Below are positions 20,101 to 27,262 of a DNA stretch of 64,000 bases, piece after piece. The stretch spans positions 23,714-87,713 of the forward strand of contig JAWPHD010011004.1 in the NCBI GenBank assembly GCA_037043455.1, in the 5' to 3' direction. This DNA comes from Cyrtodaria siliqua (taxonomy: Eukaryota; Mollusca; Bivalvia; Adapedonta; Hiatellidae). Under the pieces are notes generated by a model that worked only from the letters and a program-made list of their open reading frames with translations, had not been told where the DNA came from and did not search any database. The translations under genes and the position numbers were made by a program. Positions within the stretch are counted from its first letter, which is position 1, and each line of letters opens with the position of its first letter.

Positions 20101-21625
20101 ACAGACAATTCCAATTCTGGTGAAAATACTGCTCCACTGAACGACCTACCCACTGTATGTAAAACATTAAGGAATATTTCTCCTTATTTGTAATGCCATT
20201 GAAATTGCATTTAAAAATATAACTCTAATAATCCTGAATATTTTTACATGAAACTCCATTTTAATATGTGTACAATTTTATCTAGACTGACATTGCTACA
20301 TTTAAATAATAAATACAAACTTGTCAATGCTATAAAAAAATTGTATTAACCCTTAACCTGCAAAGCACGACTTTCATGGACTTTGCTTAGCCAGATCAGC
20401 CTGCGAGTACTGATCAGGATTTATAATGTCCGGCTGCTGATTAGTCGTTTCCCAAAAACACCCCTTTGTCACATAAATGGAATGGTCTTAATTCAAAGAA
20501 AGAACAGTCCATTATATATATGAAGCAGGTTAAGGGTTAATCAATACTCATATTTTTAAAGGGACACTTGGCAATTGTAGATTCTTCAAAAACTCACGGT
20601 GTCCTGTTAGTTTTTCTACATAACTGGCATTTGTTCAATCATATGTTGTAATTATTAGAAAAGTTTAAAACAAAATGTGTGTTACATAATGCAAACTGTT
20701 GATATATTGCACCAATAATATATTCAACACTAAGAAAAACTGTTAAAACTCAAAACTTTATTGAATTATATGCAAGCAGGTTTATTTAAAGTGAAAAATT
20801 ATACTCTATTAACAAACAGAGTTGCTAATTTTAATGCTTGATAAAAACTGCAAGATTGCCATGTGACCTTTAAGATGTCCAATGCAGGGCAGCCCCTCTA
20901 GTGGAAAATGTATCGCAGGGCTAAAATAGGGAATTATCAGTACACTACTTTGAATTTGATAGACTGATAGATAAATATTTGTTTTTCAGCATAGTGCATT
21001 TGGATTGCCAACAAATTTGATGTTGTTCGTTTATTTGCAACGTCTAGAGTTGAAATTCATGCCATTTAATAGGCCCCTAGTGTTTTTAAAATTATTTGAT
21101 AAACAATCATAAAAGTTTGTAAAAAGCCACGAATCTCAGGTCTACATGATGTCATGGGTCAGACGTCATATAAACTTTGACAATTCAGCGTCACATTTTT
21201 ATAAAGGCCCATGAGAAGATGTGCGAATAAGATCATCCATAGACCTATATATAGTGTAGGTCTATGGATCATCACACAAACTTCGACATTTCAACGTCGG
21301 AGTTGTTATAAATGCGCATGAAAAGAAGTGAAAATAAAATAGACTAATCACTGCAATAAATGCTAGACTCTGCCTAGACTGATATCTGCAAGTAAGAGCG
21401 CATGATACCTGAAAGACTACCTCTTCTTAAACTTTAATTAATTTAATACCCCACCCACTTTTATTTTACTTTTTTCATTTGTATTCAAGTTTCACCTAGA
21501 CTCCATGATATAATTTGTTTTCCCGTAAGACAGAAACAATAGAACAATTGTGTACAAATTAAAAACAGTTGTCATGACTCCTATGAGCTTACAACTTTGG
21601 GGATTTGCTTATAAAAGTCGACCAT
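1892..21625 (-). CDS. ADAL: Adenosine deaminase-like protein (ADAL/MAPDA family), 5' part of gene, four exons
   Basis: Four exons on the minus strand join in frame: 21625-21593, 19849-19719, 17482-17422 and 2136-1892. All have AG/GT junctions. Together they encode the first 156 codons plus two bases; the family is usually about 350 residues, so the catalytic C-terminal half lies beyond the left edge. The start is short (MVDFYKQIPKV), followed by the family's metal-binding H-A-H-x-N-G signature at residues 14-19, where His14 and His16 are the expected zinc ligands. Later come EFAADNVKYLELRTTPR and a DRRG motif, both typical of ADAL proteins. Family members deaminate N6-methyl-AMP to IMP in the cytosol and so clear methylated nucleotides; that role is known for the family and inferred here. 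The last intron shown is 15.3 kb long, filled with family-A repeats and a pogo transposon. No frameshift or stop is present. Confidence 0.9.
2137..3580. other. ADAL intron with one arm of a dispersed inverted repeat
   Basis: No exon is seen. The stretch 2540-2945 is the inverted counterpart of about 7423-7745: both contain GTTTGTATTATGTTCA, AAATGTGTGTAT and the CAATGCTGATTGG end in opposite orientation. The remainder (2137-2540 and 2945-3580) is unassigned AT-rich DNA. Confidence 0.6.
3581..4840 (-). mobile_element. Family-A tandem-core element, copy A1
   Basis: One end is AACAAGAGG followed by a degraded hairpin (AGGTAAATGACCT) and AGCTCTACTGAT. Core repeats with a 320-bp period follow (AGTAGTCGCTAC at 3951, 4271 and 4591, with a half-unit at 4106). 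Then comes a GACGGACGAC microsatellite, a GCCGCACCACGGCATAAGC block, and an inverted ATCAGTAGAGCT terminus. Orientation is assigned so that the hairpin is the 3' end. The layout suggests a non-autonomous Helentron-type element; no protein is encoded. Confidence 0.75.
4841..5098. other. Spacer between two family-A copies
   Basis: AT-rich, with no ORF or repeat end recognised. Confidence 0.5.
5099..6967 (-). mobile_element. Family-A tandem-core element, copy A2
   Basis: A complete copy with both ends: AACAAGAGGTCAATGACCTTG at 5099 and ATCAGTAGAGCTAAAAA at about 6951-6967. It carries about five 320-bp dimeric core units, one shortened, plus the terminal GACGGACG microsatellite. The perfect AGGTCA-A-TGACCT hairpin is at 5104-5116. 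Confidence 0.8.
6968..7384. other. Unassigned intronic DNA
   Basis: No exon, TIR or tandem repeat was recognised in this stretch. Confidence 0.4.
7385..7835. mobile_element. Foldback element
   Basis: About 76 bp at 7388-7465 are repeated inverted at 7757-7832 at high identity, including GATCTCTCACAATATAAACCC against GGTTTATATTGTGGGAGATC. They flank a loop of about 290 bp. Much of the loop also matches 2540-2945 in inverse orientation, so a second, partial family member is present. Short ORFs here are not credible genes. Confidence 0.7.
7836..8159. other. Unassigned AT-rich intronic DNA
   Basis: Nothing recognisable beyond short poly-T and poly-A runs. Confidence 0.4.
8160..8533 (-). mobile_element. 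Family-A copy A3, interrupted by the pogo element
   Basis: It begins AACAAGAGGTCAATGACC and runs through one core unit to GTTTTCAAGAAGTA at 8533. The sequence resumes on the far side of the pogo element at 14110 (TAGTCGCTACAAACTT) for about 24 bp before a new copy starts. The intact unit elsewhere reads GAAGTAGTCGCTAC, which proves the insertion point. Confidence 0.85.
8534..8558 (+). repeat. Left TIR of the pogo element
   Basis: Twenty-five bases identical to the reverse complement of 14085-14109, after a TA target duplication at 8532-8533. The identity stops abruptly at base 26. Confidence 0.95.
8735..8822. repeat. Subterminal repeats of the pogo element
   Basis: Four near-copies of GGGAAAATACGGACA occur here in direct orientation, each resembling part of the TIR. 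Inverted counterparts (GTCCGTATTTTCCC) lie at the other end near 13660 and 14068-14090. Such subterminal arrays are plausible transposase binding sites; this is inferred from position and similarity. Confidence 0.7.
9010..9250 (-). pseudogene. Frame-shifted C-terminal tail of the transposase
   Basis: Just past the stop of the long transposase ORF, another frame stays open from upstream of 9250 down to a stop at about 9010. It encodes a lysine- and glutamate-rich tail (…ELKKTEKENKKVAKNRKSKK…) such as often ends pogo/Tigger transposases. A one-base indel between about 9250 and 9310 would explain the switch. A short intron or a naturally short protein is the alternative. Confidence 0.5.
9219..10730 (-). 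CDS. Pogo/Tigger-type transposase (503 aa)
   Basis: The protein cuts and rejoins the transposon's DNA ends. Residues 20-57 form a psq-type helix-turn-helix (AVKAVYDGMSIRKAAARF, then PKSTIGDRL). Residues about 65-145 look like the second, CENP-B-type DNA-binding helix-turn-helix (WWEGVKRRHPEISLRKPE). The DDE domain follows. Its three catalytic acids are in context: Asp180 in WNCDETG, Asp290 in LLILDGHSSH and Asp326 in HLLQPLDRSVFGPFK. The start at 10730 is the first Met of the open frame, giving MPGKYVYTKRGK. The reading frame has no internal stop, and the length is close to that of Tigger and jerky-like proteins (450-600 aa). A basic C-terminal tail lies in another frame just downstream. The gene sits between intact TIRs, so it is the element's own transposase and not a domesticated host gene. 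Confidence 0.93.
   Translation of the reverse strand: MPGKYVYTKRGKTMNYDIGGLENAVKAVYDGMSIRKAAARFNVPKSTIGDRLSGKHDINVQHGRPPAVPIDLENKIVNTVKLAAKRGVGLTRKQILVRTTTLCKRLKINSSYANFHAGKDWWEGVKRRHPEISLRKPEKLSSVRARMLNSAVVEKYFTDLGTLIHDLNLSDKPSQVWNCDETGVNFEHSPGRVVAEKSDRTVVTKTSCRSSNVTIMACVSGSGSRMPPMLVTKGKTTKSIHGFNVKDAPTNSVWTYQKSGWMNDDIGEQWFNDVFVEHCGPERPQLLILDGHSSHESLAILERAIEEDIHILALPPHCTHLLQPLDRSVFGPFKSAYNSACGDFMLENPLHLVNKWTFPSLFRKAWESALTASNIRNGFRVCGIVPLNKDALPQSAFGPSIPTDIPVLTESVAMETNEDGAVISLPSTDNQSDLLVHGDLFQSLDPCNVLDISDPSQLLDFIASGDIFVQELNTEENTEDLNTSILILALPLLQTMAKNLNRS
10832..11050. mobile_element. TTAA-flanked MITE nested in the pogo element
   Basis: TTAA at 10828-10831 and 11051-11054 flank a 219-bp element whose ends read ATGGAGACAGGCAATCTTG and, inverted, AGGGACACATGGCAATCTTG. 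Its body shares CACCAATAATATAT and TATATGCAAGCAG with the copy at 20560-20869. TTAA target duplication is typical of piggyBac-type elements. Confidence 0.75.
11055..12976. other. Non-coding interior of the pogo element
   Basis: About 1.9 kb separates the nested MITE from the small ORF. It includes GATCGTAACTCTTCGCCAATCCGAC-like GC-rich patches and a CTAGAGGGCGCC motif near 12125, but no convincing ORF or repeat structure. Confidence 0.5.
12977..13303 (-). CDS. Hypothetical 108-aa ORF inside the pogo element
   Basis: The frame runs from MSLPSLLKERELTGRMNN through FLIEMYNQEYMYDHPKMY and NYLVRKIQTSPLALSVIYN, ending in a DEVKEH tail. It is rich in Leu, Tyr and acidic residues, looks globular and mostly helical, and its codon use resembles real coding sequence more than the surrounding AT-rich DNA. 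The family is not recognised. TTTGTATTTAAG just before the ATG is acceptor-like and GAA|GTGAAA near the end is donor-like, so it could be a captured host exon. It is on the same strand as the transposase and upstream of it. It may also be a chance ORF. Confidence 0.4.
   Translation of the reverse strand: MSLPSLLKERELTGRMNNYTLQKMFTEFLIEMYNQEYMYDHPKMYCILNYLVRKIQTSPLALSVIYNCYIMTEVDDDRSLVWLASSYANKCDDFELLLIVDEVKEHTT
13376..13515. repeat. CA/CG-rich simple repeat
   Basis: A purine-pyrimidine alternating tract of CACGCACGCGCACACA type. The ORF through it (from 13370) is of simple-sequence origin and is not counted as a gene. Confidence 0.85.
14085..14109 (-). repeat. Right TIR of the pogo element
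   Basis: Exact inverted match to 8534-8558, followed by the TA duplication at 14110-14111 and the resumed family-A repeat. Confidence 0.95.
14134..15742 (-). mobile_element. Family-A tandem-core element, copy A4
   Basis: It starts AACAAGAGGTCAATGACCTTG (hairpin 14139-14151), carries four dimeric core units with 320-bp period, and ends in a (GACGGACA)n tract at 15638-15684, a GCCGCACCACGGCATAAGC block and ATCAGTTGAGCT. Confidence 0.8.
15743..17238 (-). mobile_element. Family-A tandem-core element, copy A5, hairpin end missing
   Basis: It joins copy A4 directly in the middle of a core unit (AATCTATTTTTAGCTGTGGCGG) and so lacks its own AACAAGAGG hairpin end. It ends with the GACGGACGGACAG microsatellite and ATCAGTCGAGCT. 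Unequal exchange between copies or a nested insertion would explain it. Confidence 0.75.
17422..17482 (-). CDS. ADAL: ADAL coding exon 3
   Basis: A 61-nt exon too short to appear as an ORF. The acceptor is TTCATTTTCCAG and the donor CGG|GTATGA. Its first base completes an Asp codon from exon 2, then it encodes TFKMFKMIHSVTDTEEAAYR, matching the F-x-M-F-x-x-I-H helix of the family. It ends in phase 0, as exon 4 requires. Confidence 0.9.
17633..17812. mobile_element. Small palindromic MITE in ADAL intron 2 region
   Basis: An 18-bp terminal inverted repeat (AATTGACATGTCGCCAGT at 17633-17650, inverted at 17795-17812 with one mismatch) encloses about 180 bp. A second palindrome, GCACGTG-CTTTATA-CACGTGC, sits inside at 17716-17736. 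No clear target duplication was found. It lies upstream of ADAL exon 3. Confidence 0.65.
17985..18640. repeat. Tandem repeat of about 160 bp units
   Basis: TTTCGTGATTTTTTA-type starts occur at about 17990, 18150 and 18312, each followed by GATGGGxCCGATTAT and TGGAGAAxACTGGATAACAA. A fourth, diverged unit ends near ACACGGACGCACACAAGTATGGACGGACG. The unit size and the GGACGGACG end suggest another tandem-core mobile element family. Confidence 0.7.
18494..19387. repeat. 92-bp inverted repeats about 0.7 kb apart
   Basis: 18494-18585 and 19296-19387 are reverse complements over 92 bases with one mismatch. The left arm is part of the diverged fourth tandem unit, so the right arm is an inverted copy. 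The interior (18700-19130) shares segments with 32860-33000 and 34700-34800. Confidence 0.75.
19510..19680 (-). mobile_element. tRNA-derived SINE
   Basis: On the minus strand it has a B-box-like GTGAGTTCGAATCCCAATGG and a head beginning CCTCCATGGCCAGGAAAG, then a body ending near ACCACAAAAAAATCGATC. The body and head match the SINE at 49020-49252. No clear target duplication was found. It is only about 40 bp from ADAL exon 2. Confidence 0.75.
19719..19849 (-). CDS. ADAL: ADAL coding exon 2 (zinc-ligand HxH)
   Basis: A 131-nt exon between a TTTATTTTCAG acceptor and a GA|GTAAGT donor. It encodes ELHAHINGSISEA and onward through a TLE motif, ending two bases into a codon. It holds both HxH metal ligands. 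Confidence 0.92.
20346..20540. mobile_element. piggyBac-like MITE, TTAA-flanked
   Basis: TTAA at 20346-20349 and 20537-20540 flank an element of 187 bp with perfect 12-bp TIRs, CCCTTAACCTGC. The inverted match continues through the TTAA on both sides. Ends beginning CCC after TTAA fit piggyBac-type elements. Confidence 0.8.
20560..20869. mobile_element. TTAA-flanked MITE, full copy
   Basis: TTAA at 20556-20559 and 20870-20873. The ends AGGGACACTTGGCAATTG and, inverted, AGGTCACATGGCAATCTTG pair imperfectly. Related copies are at 71-140, 10832-11050 and 53878-53930. It lies 16 bp from the previous MITE. Confidence 0.8.
20874..21592. other. ADAL intron 1, unassigned part
   Basis: No exon is seen. 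A short local palindrome occurs where ATAGACCTATATATAGTGTAGGTCTAT surrounds 21250. Confidence 0.5.
21593..21625 (-). CDS. ADAL: ADAL coding exon 1
   Basis: The first coding exon has eleven codons, ATG at 21625-21623 to GTT at 21595-21593, followed by a GTAAGC donor. It ends in phase 0 and joins directly to the Glu-Leu-His-Ala-His start of exon 2. Pro-Lys-Val before Glu-Leu-His is the usual family context, which supports this start and donor. Confidence 0.85.
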
Positions 21626-22160
21626 GGCAAAAGTTGGGTTTTTCACATCAGTTTTCCTTTCCTACGACTAGTTAGTTTTACGACTCACCGTCTTCCAATC
21701 GTGAACGCTCATCCAATCCCGTCATTCTTCGGGATCCCGCCTCGTGTGTATCACGGCGCTTCGGTATGTTCAAAATCTTTACATTCTGTTAGCCGGAAGG
21801 CAACGGCACAGAAAATAGTGCACTGTTGCTAAGCTGTTGCTACATAAACAATATAGGCGCACCCCACACGTGTTGATGCACGATTTGCGTTGCATGTTTG
21901 TTATTTACAATACAGATGAAGGTTTGATCACTGCTTTCACGTAAATAAACTATAGATGGAGCAATTGGCTAAATGAAATTGCAAAATGTTGAAGATAACT
22001 TTGATTTTGAATGCAAATTCGTTTTGGCGGGAATCTGACGCGATCGCTAGTATGACGTAACCAATATGGAAACCTGCGTATTATATTCGAGTCATGCTGC
22101 GAAGCAGTGTACGAGATGCTGCGAATGAAGCAGTGTACGAGATGTTGCGAATGACCGTCT
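21626..22160 (-). promoter_or_regulatory. Presumed ADAL 5' region, largely made of a TIR element
   Basis: The sequence just upstream of the ADAL ATG contains only about 70 bp before the mobile element at 21696. Inside that element are TTTTGGCGGGAA (E2F-like, near 22023) and TGACGTAA (CRE-like, near 22056). No TATA box at a usual spacing is obvious. The transcription start is not determined, so promoter activity is inferred from position and motifs only. Confidence 0.35.
21696..22153. mobile_element. TIR element with 9-bp target duplication, copy 1
   Basis: ACCGTCTTC occurs at 21687-21695 and 22154-22162, directly flanking a 458-bp element. Its ends CAATCGTGAACGCTC and, inverted, CATTCGCAACATCTC form weak TIRs. 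A second copy in opposite orientation lies at 57559-57993 with its own, different 9-bp duplication. A 9-bp duplication suggests a Mutator-like element; that class call is inferred. Near its right end AAGCAGTGTACGAGATG is tandemly duplicated. Confidence 0.8.
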
Positions 22161-22381
22161 TCACGATCGTCCCAATTTTAGCAGACGAAAACAAGTTAAT
22201 TTCATCACAAACAGAACACCGTAGTGCAGTTTGAAAAAAGACAAATACGAGTATGTTAATAATATATACAAGATAGAACCTGGTCGATGTTTTATTTCTG
22301 CGTATTTCTTTAAAAGTATCAAAAAGATTTTGTAATCAGTTTTCGCGGATTTATGTTTGTTATCTATCTATCTGTCTATCT

Positions 22382-22844
22382 GGTCATACACCACTATTGC
22401 ATTTTACATAGGGTTACATTATAGCCTTTTGGTCCTAAAACACATTTTACATACCCAAGGGAACCTTTTAGGCTACTTTATTTTCAAAAACTATCCTAGA
22501 CACACTTACAAAAGTGAAAATAATTGGGGGTTTTGTAATGCTTTTCACCTACTTTCGGTTTGATGAAGGTGCTGACCGTCGGGCTCGCAGCAAATAAATG
22601 TGAATTTCTGACAATTTACTATACCTGCAATTTTCTCAATAAAATAGCCCAGATGCAAGAAACAAATACAGTTGTTGTTTTTTTATCACCTACACATATT
22701 ATTTTGACATTTTATGTACATCAGGTATGGTTAAGGCAATTCTACCCAATCAGAAAATAGCTCTTTCGAAAAAGAATATACCCTAATACACCCTATACTT
22801 TTTTCAGCCAATCAGTAGCCCCAAAACAATAGTAGTATGTGACC
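22382..22844 (+). repeat. Left direct terminal repeat
   Basis: Matches 24089-24548 with only a few indels and substitutions. Small ORFs in it are duplicated with it and are not counted as genes. Confidence 0.9.
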
Positions 22845-24088
22845 TAAATAGACCTTCAAACCTAACTGAAGTTTGTTTTTTCTGGCTAAATTGTTTCATA
22901 CATTCATTCTGAGGAAAATGGTGTCTTTTGTTTTTAGAAAAAAAATACTTTTCTACAAAATATGAGGGCTTTAAAGGGCTTCGGCTGATGTCAAATTCAT
23001 GCGATTTTTACGCGTAAATCCAGAATCTTCAAAATGCCATATCTCGACAACCGTTCCAATCTTTTGTTTCAAATAAATGATTTTGAATTGATTTCATCAA
23101 TAACATGTGATTTTCAACCAGTTGAAGCTCTCTTGAAAATCATTTCTACTGAAAAATAATATTTGTGATTTTCAGGGCTCAAAATAGCAGATTTTACCAT
23201 AAAAATGCCACTGTTTTTGTATATATTCAAAATCTGCCTTCAAATGCATTAATTAACATTATGCAGCAGTTTCTATATGTGAAACCATCACGAAAATGCA
23301 ACTTTTCACTTTAAAAATGACAAAAAATAATTCTGAGAATATCCTCCCCAACTCCATTTTTAAGGCCATGCCATGTTTTACAATATGCTCATTACACAAG
23401 ATTGCATGTAACTGTACAATTTAATGCATTTTTTTATTAGATATTGTTTGTGCCACCTTTACAGGCCATTTTCATGCAACCATGCAGCCAAAAGCACTGT
23501 TGACAGGACAGATCCATGAAAATTCATTACGAAGGGGGTGGGGCAGAAAAAAACTTTAAAAAAAAAAGGAAAATGTCATATTTTTGGCCAAATAAATTAT
23601 TTAATTTGTAAAATGTATTAAACCGCATAAAATATTTGCATATCAACACTAACCGTAAAGACGCGATGAACTCAGTCAGAGTTTACCACAACATCTTTTT
23701 CAAAACAGACATAAGCGCCTTTTCGACATCTTAGCAGACAGATGCAGCTTGTCGCTTTCTGACATTTTTGCCAAAAAATGTATGCAAAGCCCTCAGAAAT
23801 GAATAAAACTTACTAGATATACCTTTAATTGTGTCAAATAGGTGCATTACAGGCCAATTGTGTATACCAGGTGTCAGGTATGGCTAATTTTGTGTCCACA
23901 ACCCTAATAAAAAAAATTAAATTACCTATATTGCATCATACAACTTTCAAATATTTAAAAATCATTAAAAAAAGTTACAAGAAAAGTCAAAATACAACAT
24001 AATTCAACATTTCTCACACTTTCAAATCATTGTGTTAGAAAAAAAGTATGTCTACTTTCACTTTTTCCCCATGCAGAATCTAGCTTTA

Positions 24089-24548
24089 GGTCATACACCA
24101 CTATTGCATTTTACATAGGGTTACATTATAGCCTTTTGGTCCTAAAACACATTTTACATACCCAAGGGAACCTTTTAGGCTACTTTATTTTCAAAAACTA
24201 TCCTAGACACACTTACAAAAGTGAAAATAATTGGGGGTTTTGTAATGCTTTCACCTACTTTCGGTTTGATGAAGGTGCTGACCGTCGGGCTCGCAGCAAA
24301 TAAATGTGAATTTCTGACAATTTACTATACCTGCAATTTTCTCAATAAAATAGCCCAGATGCAAGAACAAATACAGTTGTTGTTTTTTTATCACCTACAC
24401 ATATTATTTTGACATTTTATGTACATCAGGTATGGTTAAGGCAATTCTACCCAATCAGAAAATAGCTCTTTCGAAAAAGATATACCCTAATACACCCTAT
24501 ACTTTTTTCAGCCAATCAGTAGCCCCAAAACAATAGTAGTATGTGACC
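24089..24548 (+). repeat. Right direct terminal repeat
   Basis: Counterpart of 22382-22844; it ends against the LINE tail at 24549. Confidence 0.9.
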
Positions 24549-24830
24549 ATCTGTCTGTCTGCTGCACACCCTCACGGGTTACGGTTGCGCGCCTGTGTCT
24601 GTTAGTAGACAAGATAAAAAGTTTAAAAGTAAGAAAGAGGAAATAGTGCGAAAATTAAAGTGTGAAAAAGATAAAATCATGGTAAAAACAACACTACAGC
24701 ACTTATGGTTTGGTGTGGTGATGCGGCTGACAGCATGCTTAAACTTATTCAAGTCATGCATCTTGACAAAGCATTCCGCTATACTATGGCTAAAGGAAAA
24801 AAGGAATATTTGTAATAGTTAACTCCAGTG
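24549..24830 (-). mobile_element. LINE 3' end fragment
   Basis: A (AGAC)n tail on the minus strand follows a 3' UTR resembling that of the next LINE: GTGTCxGTTAGTxxxxAAGATAAAA and TTAAAGTGTGAAA occur in both. Only the 3' end is present. Confidence 0.6.
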
Positions 24831-24837
24831 TGTATTT

Positions 24838-25469
24838 GTCTATCTATCTATCTTCATATACTGCAGTACCCCCTCTCGAGGATTATATGCAGGTGCGTGT
24901 CAGTGCATGTTAGTGAGATAAAAGTTAAAGTGTGAAAGGAAAGGACAAGTGTTGGAGTAAAAGATAATAGAAATTATCATGTTAAGTAGTGTGAAATAAG
25001 GTAAAGGGTTAAACACAGTGTTTGATGTCTACGGCATGGGGTGTTCTAGAGATCTTGCCGCCAACTTGAATTTGTCTAAGGTTGGCAGTCTGTATGTGAT
25101 TGAACGGCAGTATCTTGAGACCCTCTTGTTACTTTGTATATAGGCTGGAATCGGAATAGCCACTAGGCCATATACAATTTTATAAAAAAGACATAGACGT
25201 GCATCTGACCTCTGTTGTTCGAGGGATCGCCAGCCCATCCTCTCCAGCATCTCAGTGATACTCGAGTACCTAGAAAAGTCATTTTGGGTCCATCTGGCAG
25301 CTCGGCGCTGGACCATTTCCAGCCTGTCTATATTAGATTGGACGTTAGAATCCCAGACAGAGCTGGCATACTCTAGTCGGGGGCGGACTGGGGCTTTATA
25401 AGCACATTCCCTTACCTTAGGTGCTTTTGTCCTAAAGCCAAATAAAATTATACCCATGTTTACTGTAAC
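24838..25469 (-). pseudogene. LINE: C-terminal reverse transcriptase part and 3' UTR
   Basis: The minus-strand frame 25457-25029 has the typical non-LTR thumb and C-terminal region (RPRLEYASSVWD, then RLEMVQRRAARW and RSDARLCLFYKI). It ends in a stop and a 3' UTR with a (GATA)n tail at 24838-24855. It is the 3' part of the element whose RT core is at 26190-27262. The catalytic region between them is interrupted. The LINE clade (CR1/L2/Jockey-like) is a judgement from style only. Confidence 0.8.
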
Positions 25470-26189
25470 ATTGCTGAAAAAAATAGGGTAGGTAGGTAGG
25501 CATTTTATTTTATTTTTTGGCGAAGTTACATTTAAGGTGGCGATGAGCTTTGATGAATGGAAAAATGTCGTATTTTAAAAATTAGAATAGATAACAATAT
25601 GAAATTGTGCTTGTTTTATTGTTTCCCAAAAGGCCTAGCAACAACTGACTCTTTTCCAAACACTTGCAATTATTACAAAGTGATAAAACAGTTTTAAATT
25701 TTTTCCGCAAGTCCGGAAGAGGGTCAGCTCCAACAGCAGCACAATGAACACATGAGTCCGATTTTATATCTGTACAACAGGTGGCCTGGAACTCTCAGCA
25801 TTTACCGACCTGTTTGTGGTACTTGTCAAACAATTCAACAATCGATTCTTTATGGAGAGTGCACGCCGTAACATTGAGCGCTTCCATGTGCTGGCGTTTC
25901 TGAAACTGTACAACCAAAACAGCACTGGGAGACGCAATTTTGTACATGTACACTGTGTACCGTAAAATTCACACGCTGTCAAAACCGCACCACAAAATTG
26001 AAAACTGCACCATGATCGCGTGAACAGCGTTCTTTTTTTTTCATTTTTTTTTTTTCAGTGAAAAAAAGGAGTCGGCTGGTTTTTCAGAGGGTCTGTCGGG
26101 TAACAGTAAACTCAGGTATAATTTTATTTAGCCTAATATTTCTTTGTAGGAAACCTAAGGTACGGTTAGCGTTTGGCGCTATCTGTCAG
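25470..26189. other. Insertion and small inversion inside the LINE
   Basis: About 0.7 kb separates two LINE parts. It begins with AAAAAATAGGGTAGGTAGGTAGG. At 26101-26180 a short LINE segment appears in the opposite direction: GTAACAGTAAACTCAGGTAT and CCTAAGGTACGG match, inverted, the segment at 25415-25465. Confidence 0.6.
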
Positions 26190-27262
26190 TTTGTAGTCGA
26201 TTGTCAGATACACTGTTGTGTCGTCCGCAAAACAACCTTACTTGCGACATGATGCTTAGGGAAAGTCGTTAATATATACCAGGAACAAAATTGGACCAAG
26301 GACAGACCCTTGGGGTACACCAGATGTTACTGATATCATGTCTGAGCTTTCTCCCTCCAGTACTACTGTTTGTGTCTGACCACTCAGAAATGCTCGTATC
26401 CAGGGCAAAGTTAGACCACGGATGCCATTACTATGTAGTTTGAGGAGCAACTTCTCATGGTTTACCATGTCAAAGGCCCTGCTGAAGTAAAGTAAAATAA
26501 GATCAGTCTGCTTTACCTTTGCTGGTAGTTCTGGCTAAATCTTCCACCACCATGACTAGTTGTGTTTCACAGGACCTGCGTTTTCTGAAGCCATGCTGGA
26601 GGTCGTACATGAGGTTGTTGCTATCCATGTGCTTGACCAGATTCAAAGCTACAATATGTTCTAGGACCTTGTACAGGATGCACGTGAGAGATATGGGACG
26701 GTAGATTGCCGCAAGAGACTTTTCACCTTTCTTGAGGAGAGGCGCTACATTTGCCATTCCTGTGGTACATGGCCTGTTTCTAGGGACAAATTGAAAATTA
26801 CCTGCAGGATGTGCGATATTTGCTCTCGTAGTTCCTGGAGAACTAGAGGTTTAATTCTGTCTGGCCCGGCTGCCTTGTTTGGGTTAAGATCCTTAAGGAG
26901 TTTGAGAATACCTGTAGTGCTTATGTCTATGTCTGGCATGATTGTTGTTTTATTTGGTAGTGAGGGTGGTAATGTTGGTATTTCGATGTGAGTTTTATCA
27001 ATGTGGTTTTGGATGCTAACTTGGCATAGTTGACTGAGGCTGATTGGGGTTTAGGAGTGAAAACAGATTGAAATTGTGAGTTTAGAATGTTTGCTTTCCC
27101 AGTTGTGTCTGTGATTAGTTTACCTTCAGATTGTAGAGGGGGGTGCCTTGGTTGTCTTGACGAGCATTTTCCAGAAAGGAGAACATTTTTTTGGAAGTTA
27201 CCTTTGGTTCTTCATCCTCCTGGTTTACACCAATGATATCTTCCAAGTATGATTTACTCATA
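26190..27262 (-). pseudogene. LINE reverse transcriptase core, frame-shifted
   Basis: Minus-strand frames give NKAAGPDRIKPLVLQEL (26939-26745), then YRPISLTCILYKVLEH and LQHGFRKRRSCETQL (26757-26503), then [17 protein letters not shown] (26468-26256) and an FADDTTVYL catalytic motif near 26220. The pieces lie in different frames with a deletion around 26470-26503. A linker similar to the region between endonuclease and RT extends to about 27262. The gene is dead. Confidence 0.85.

Larger units (their letters stand above)
22382..24548. mobile_element. Non-coding element with 460-bp direct terminal repeats
   Basis: Two nearly identical direct repeats (22382-22844 and 24089-24548) flank 1.24 kb of non-coding DNA. 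Each repeat starts GGTCATACACCACTATTG and ends CAATAGTAGTATGTGACC, which are inverted matches of each other (15 of 18). The left flank (…CTATCTGTCTATCT) and right flank (ATCTGTCTGTCTGCTG) together form the tetranucleotide tail of a LINE, so the whole unit inserted there, possibly with an ATCT duplication. No PBS, polypurine tract or ORF is seen, so an ordinary LTR element is not proven. Confidence 0.65.

Noticed and set aside
21605..21832. Plus-strand ORF overlapping ADAL exon 1
   Set aside because: It overlaps the ADAL start antisense and lies mostly in the mobile element; nothing supports it.
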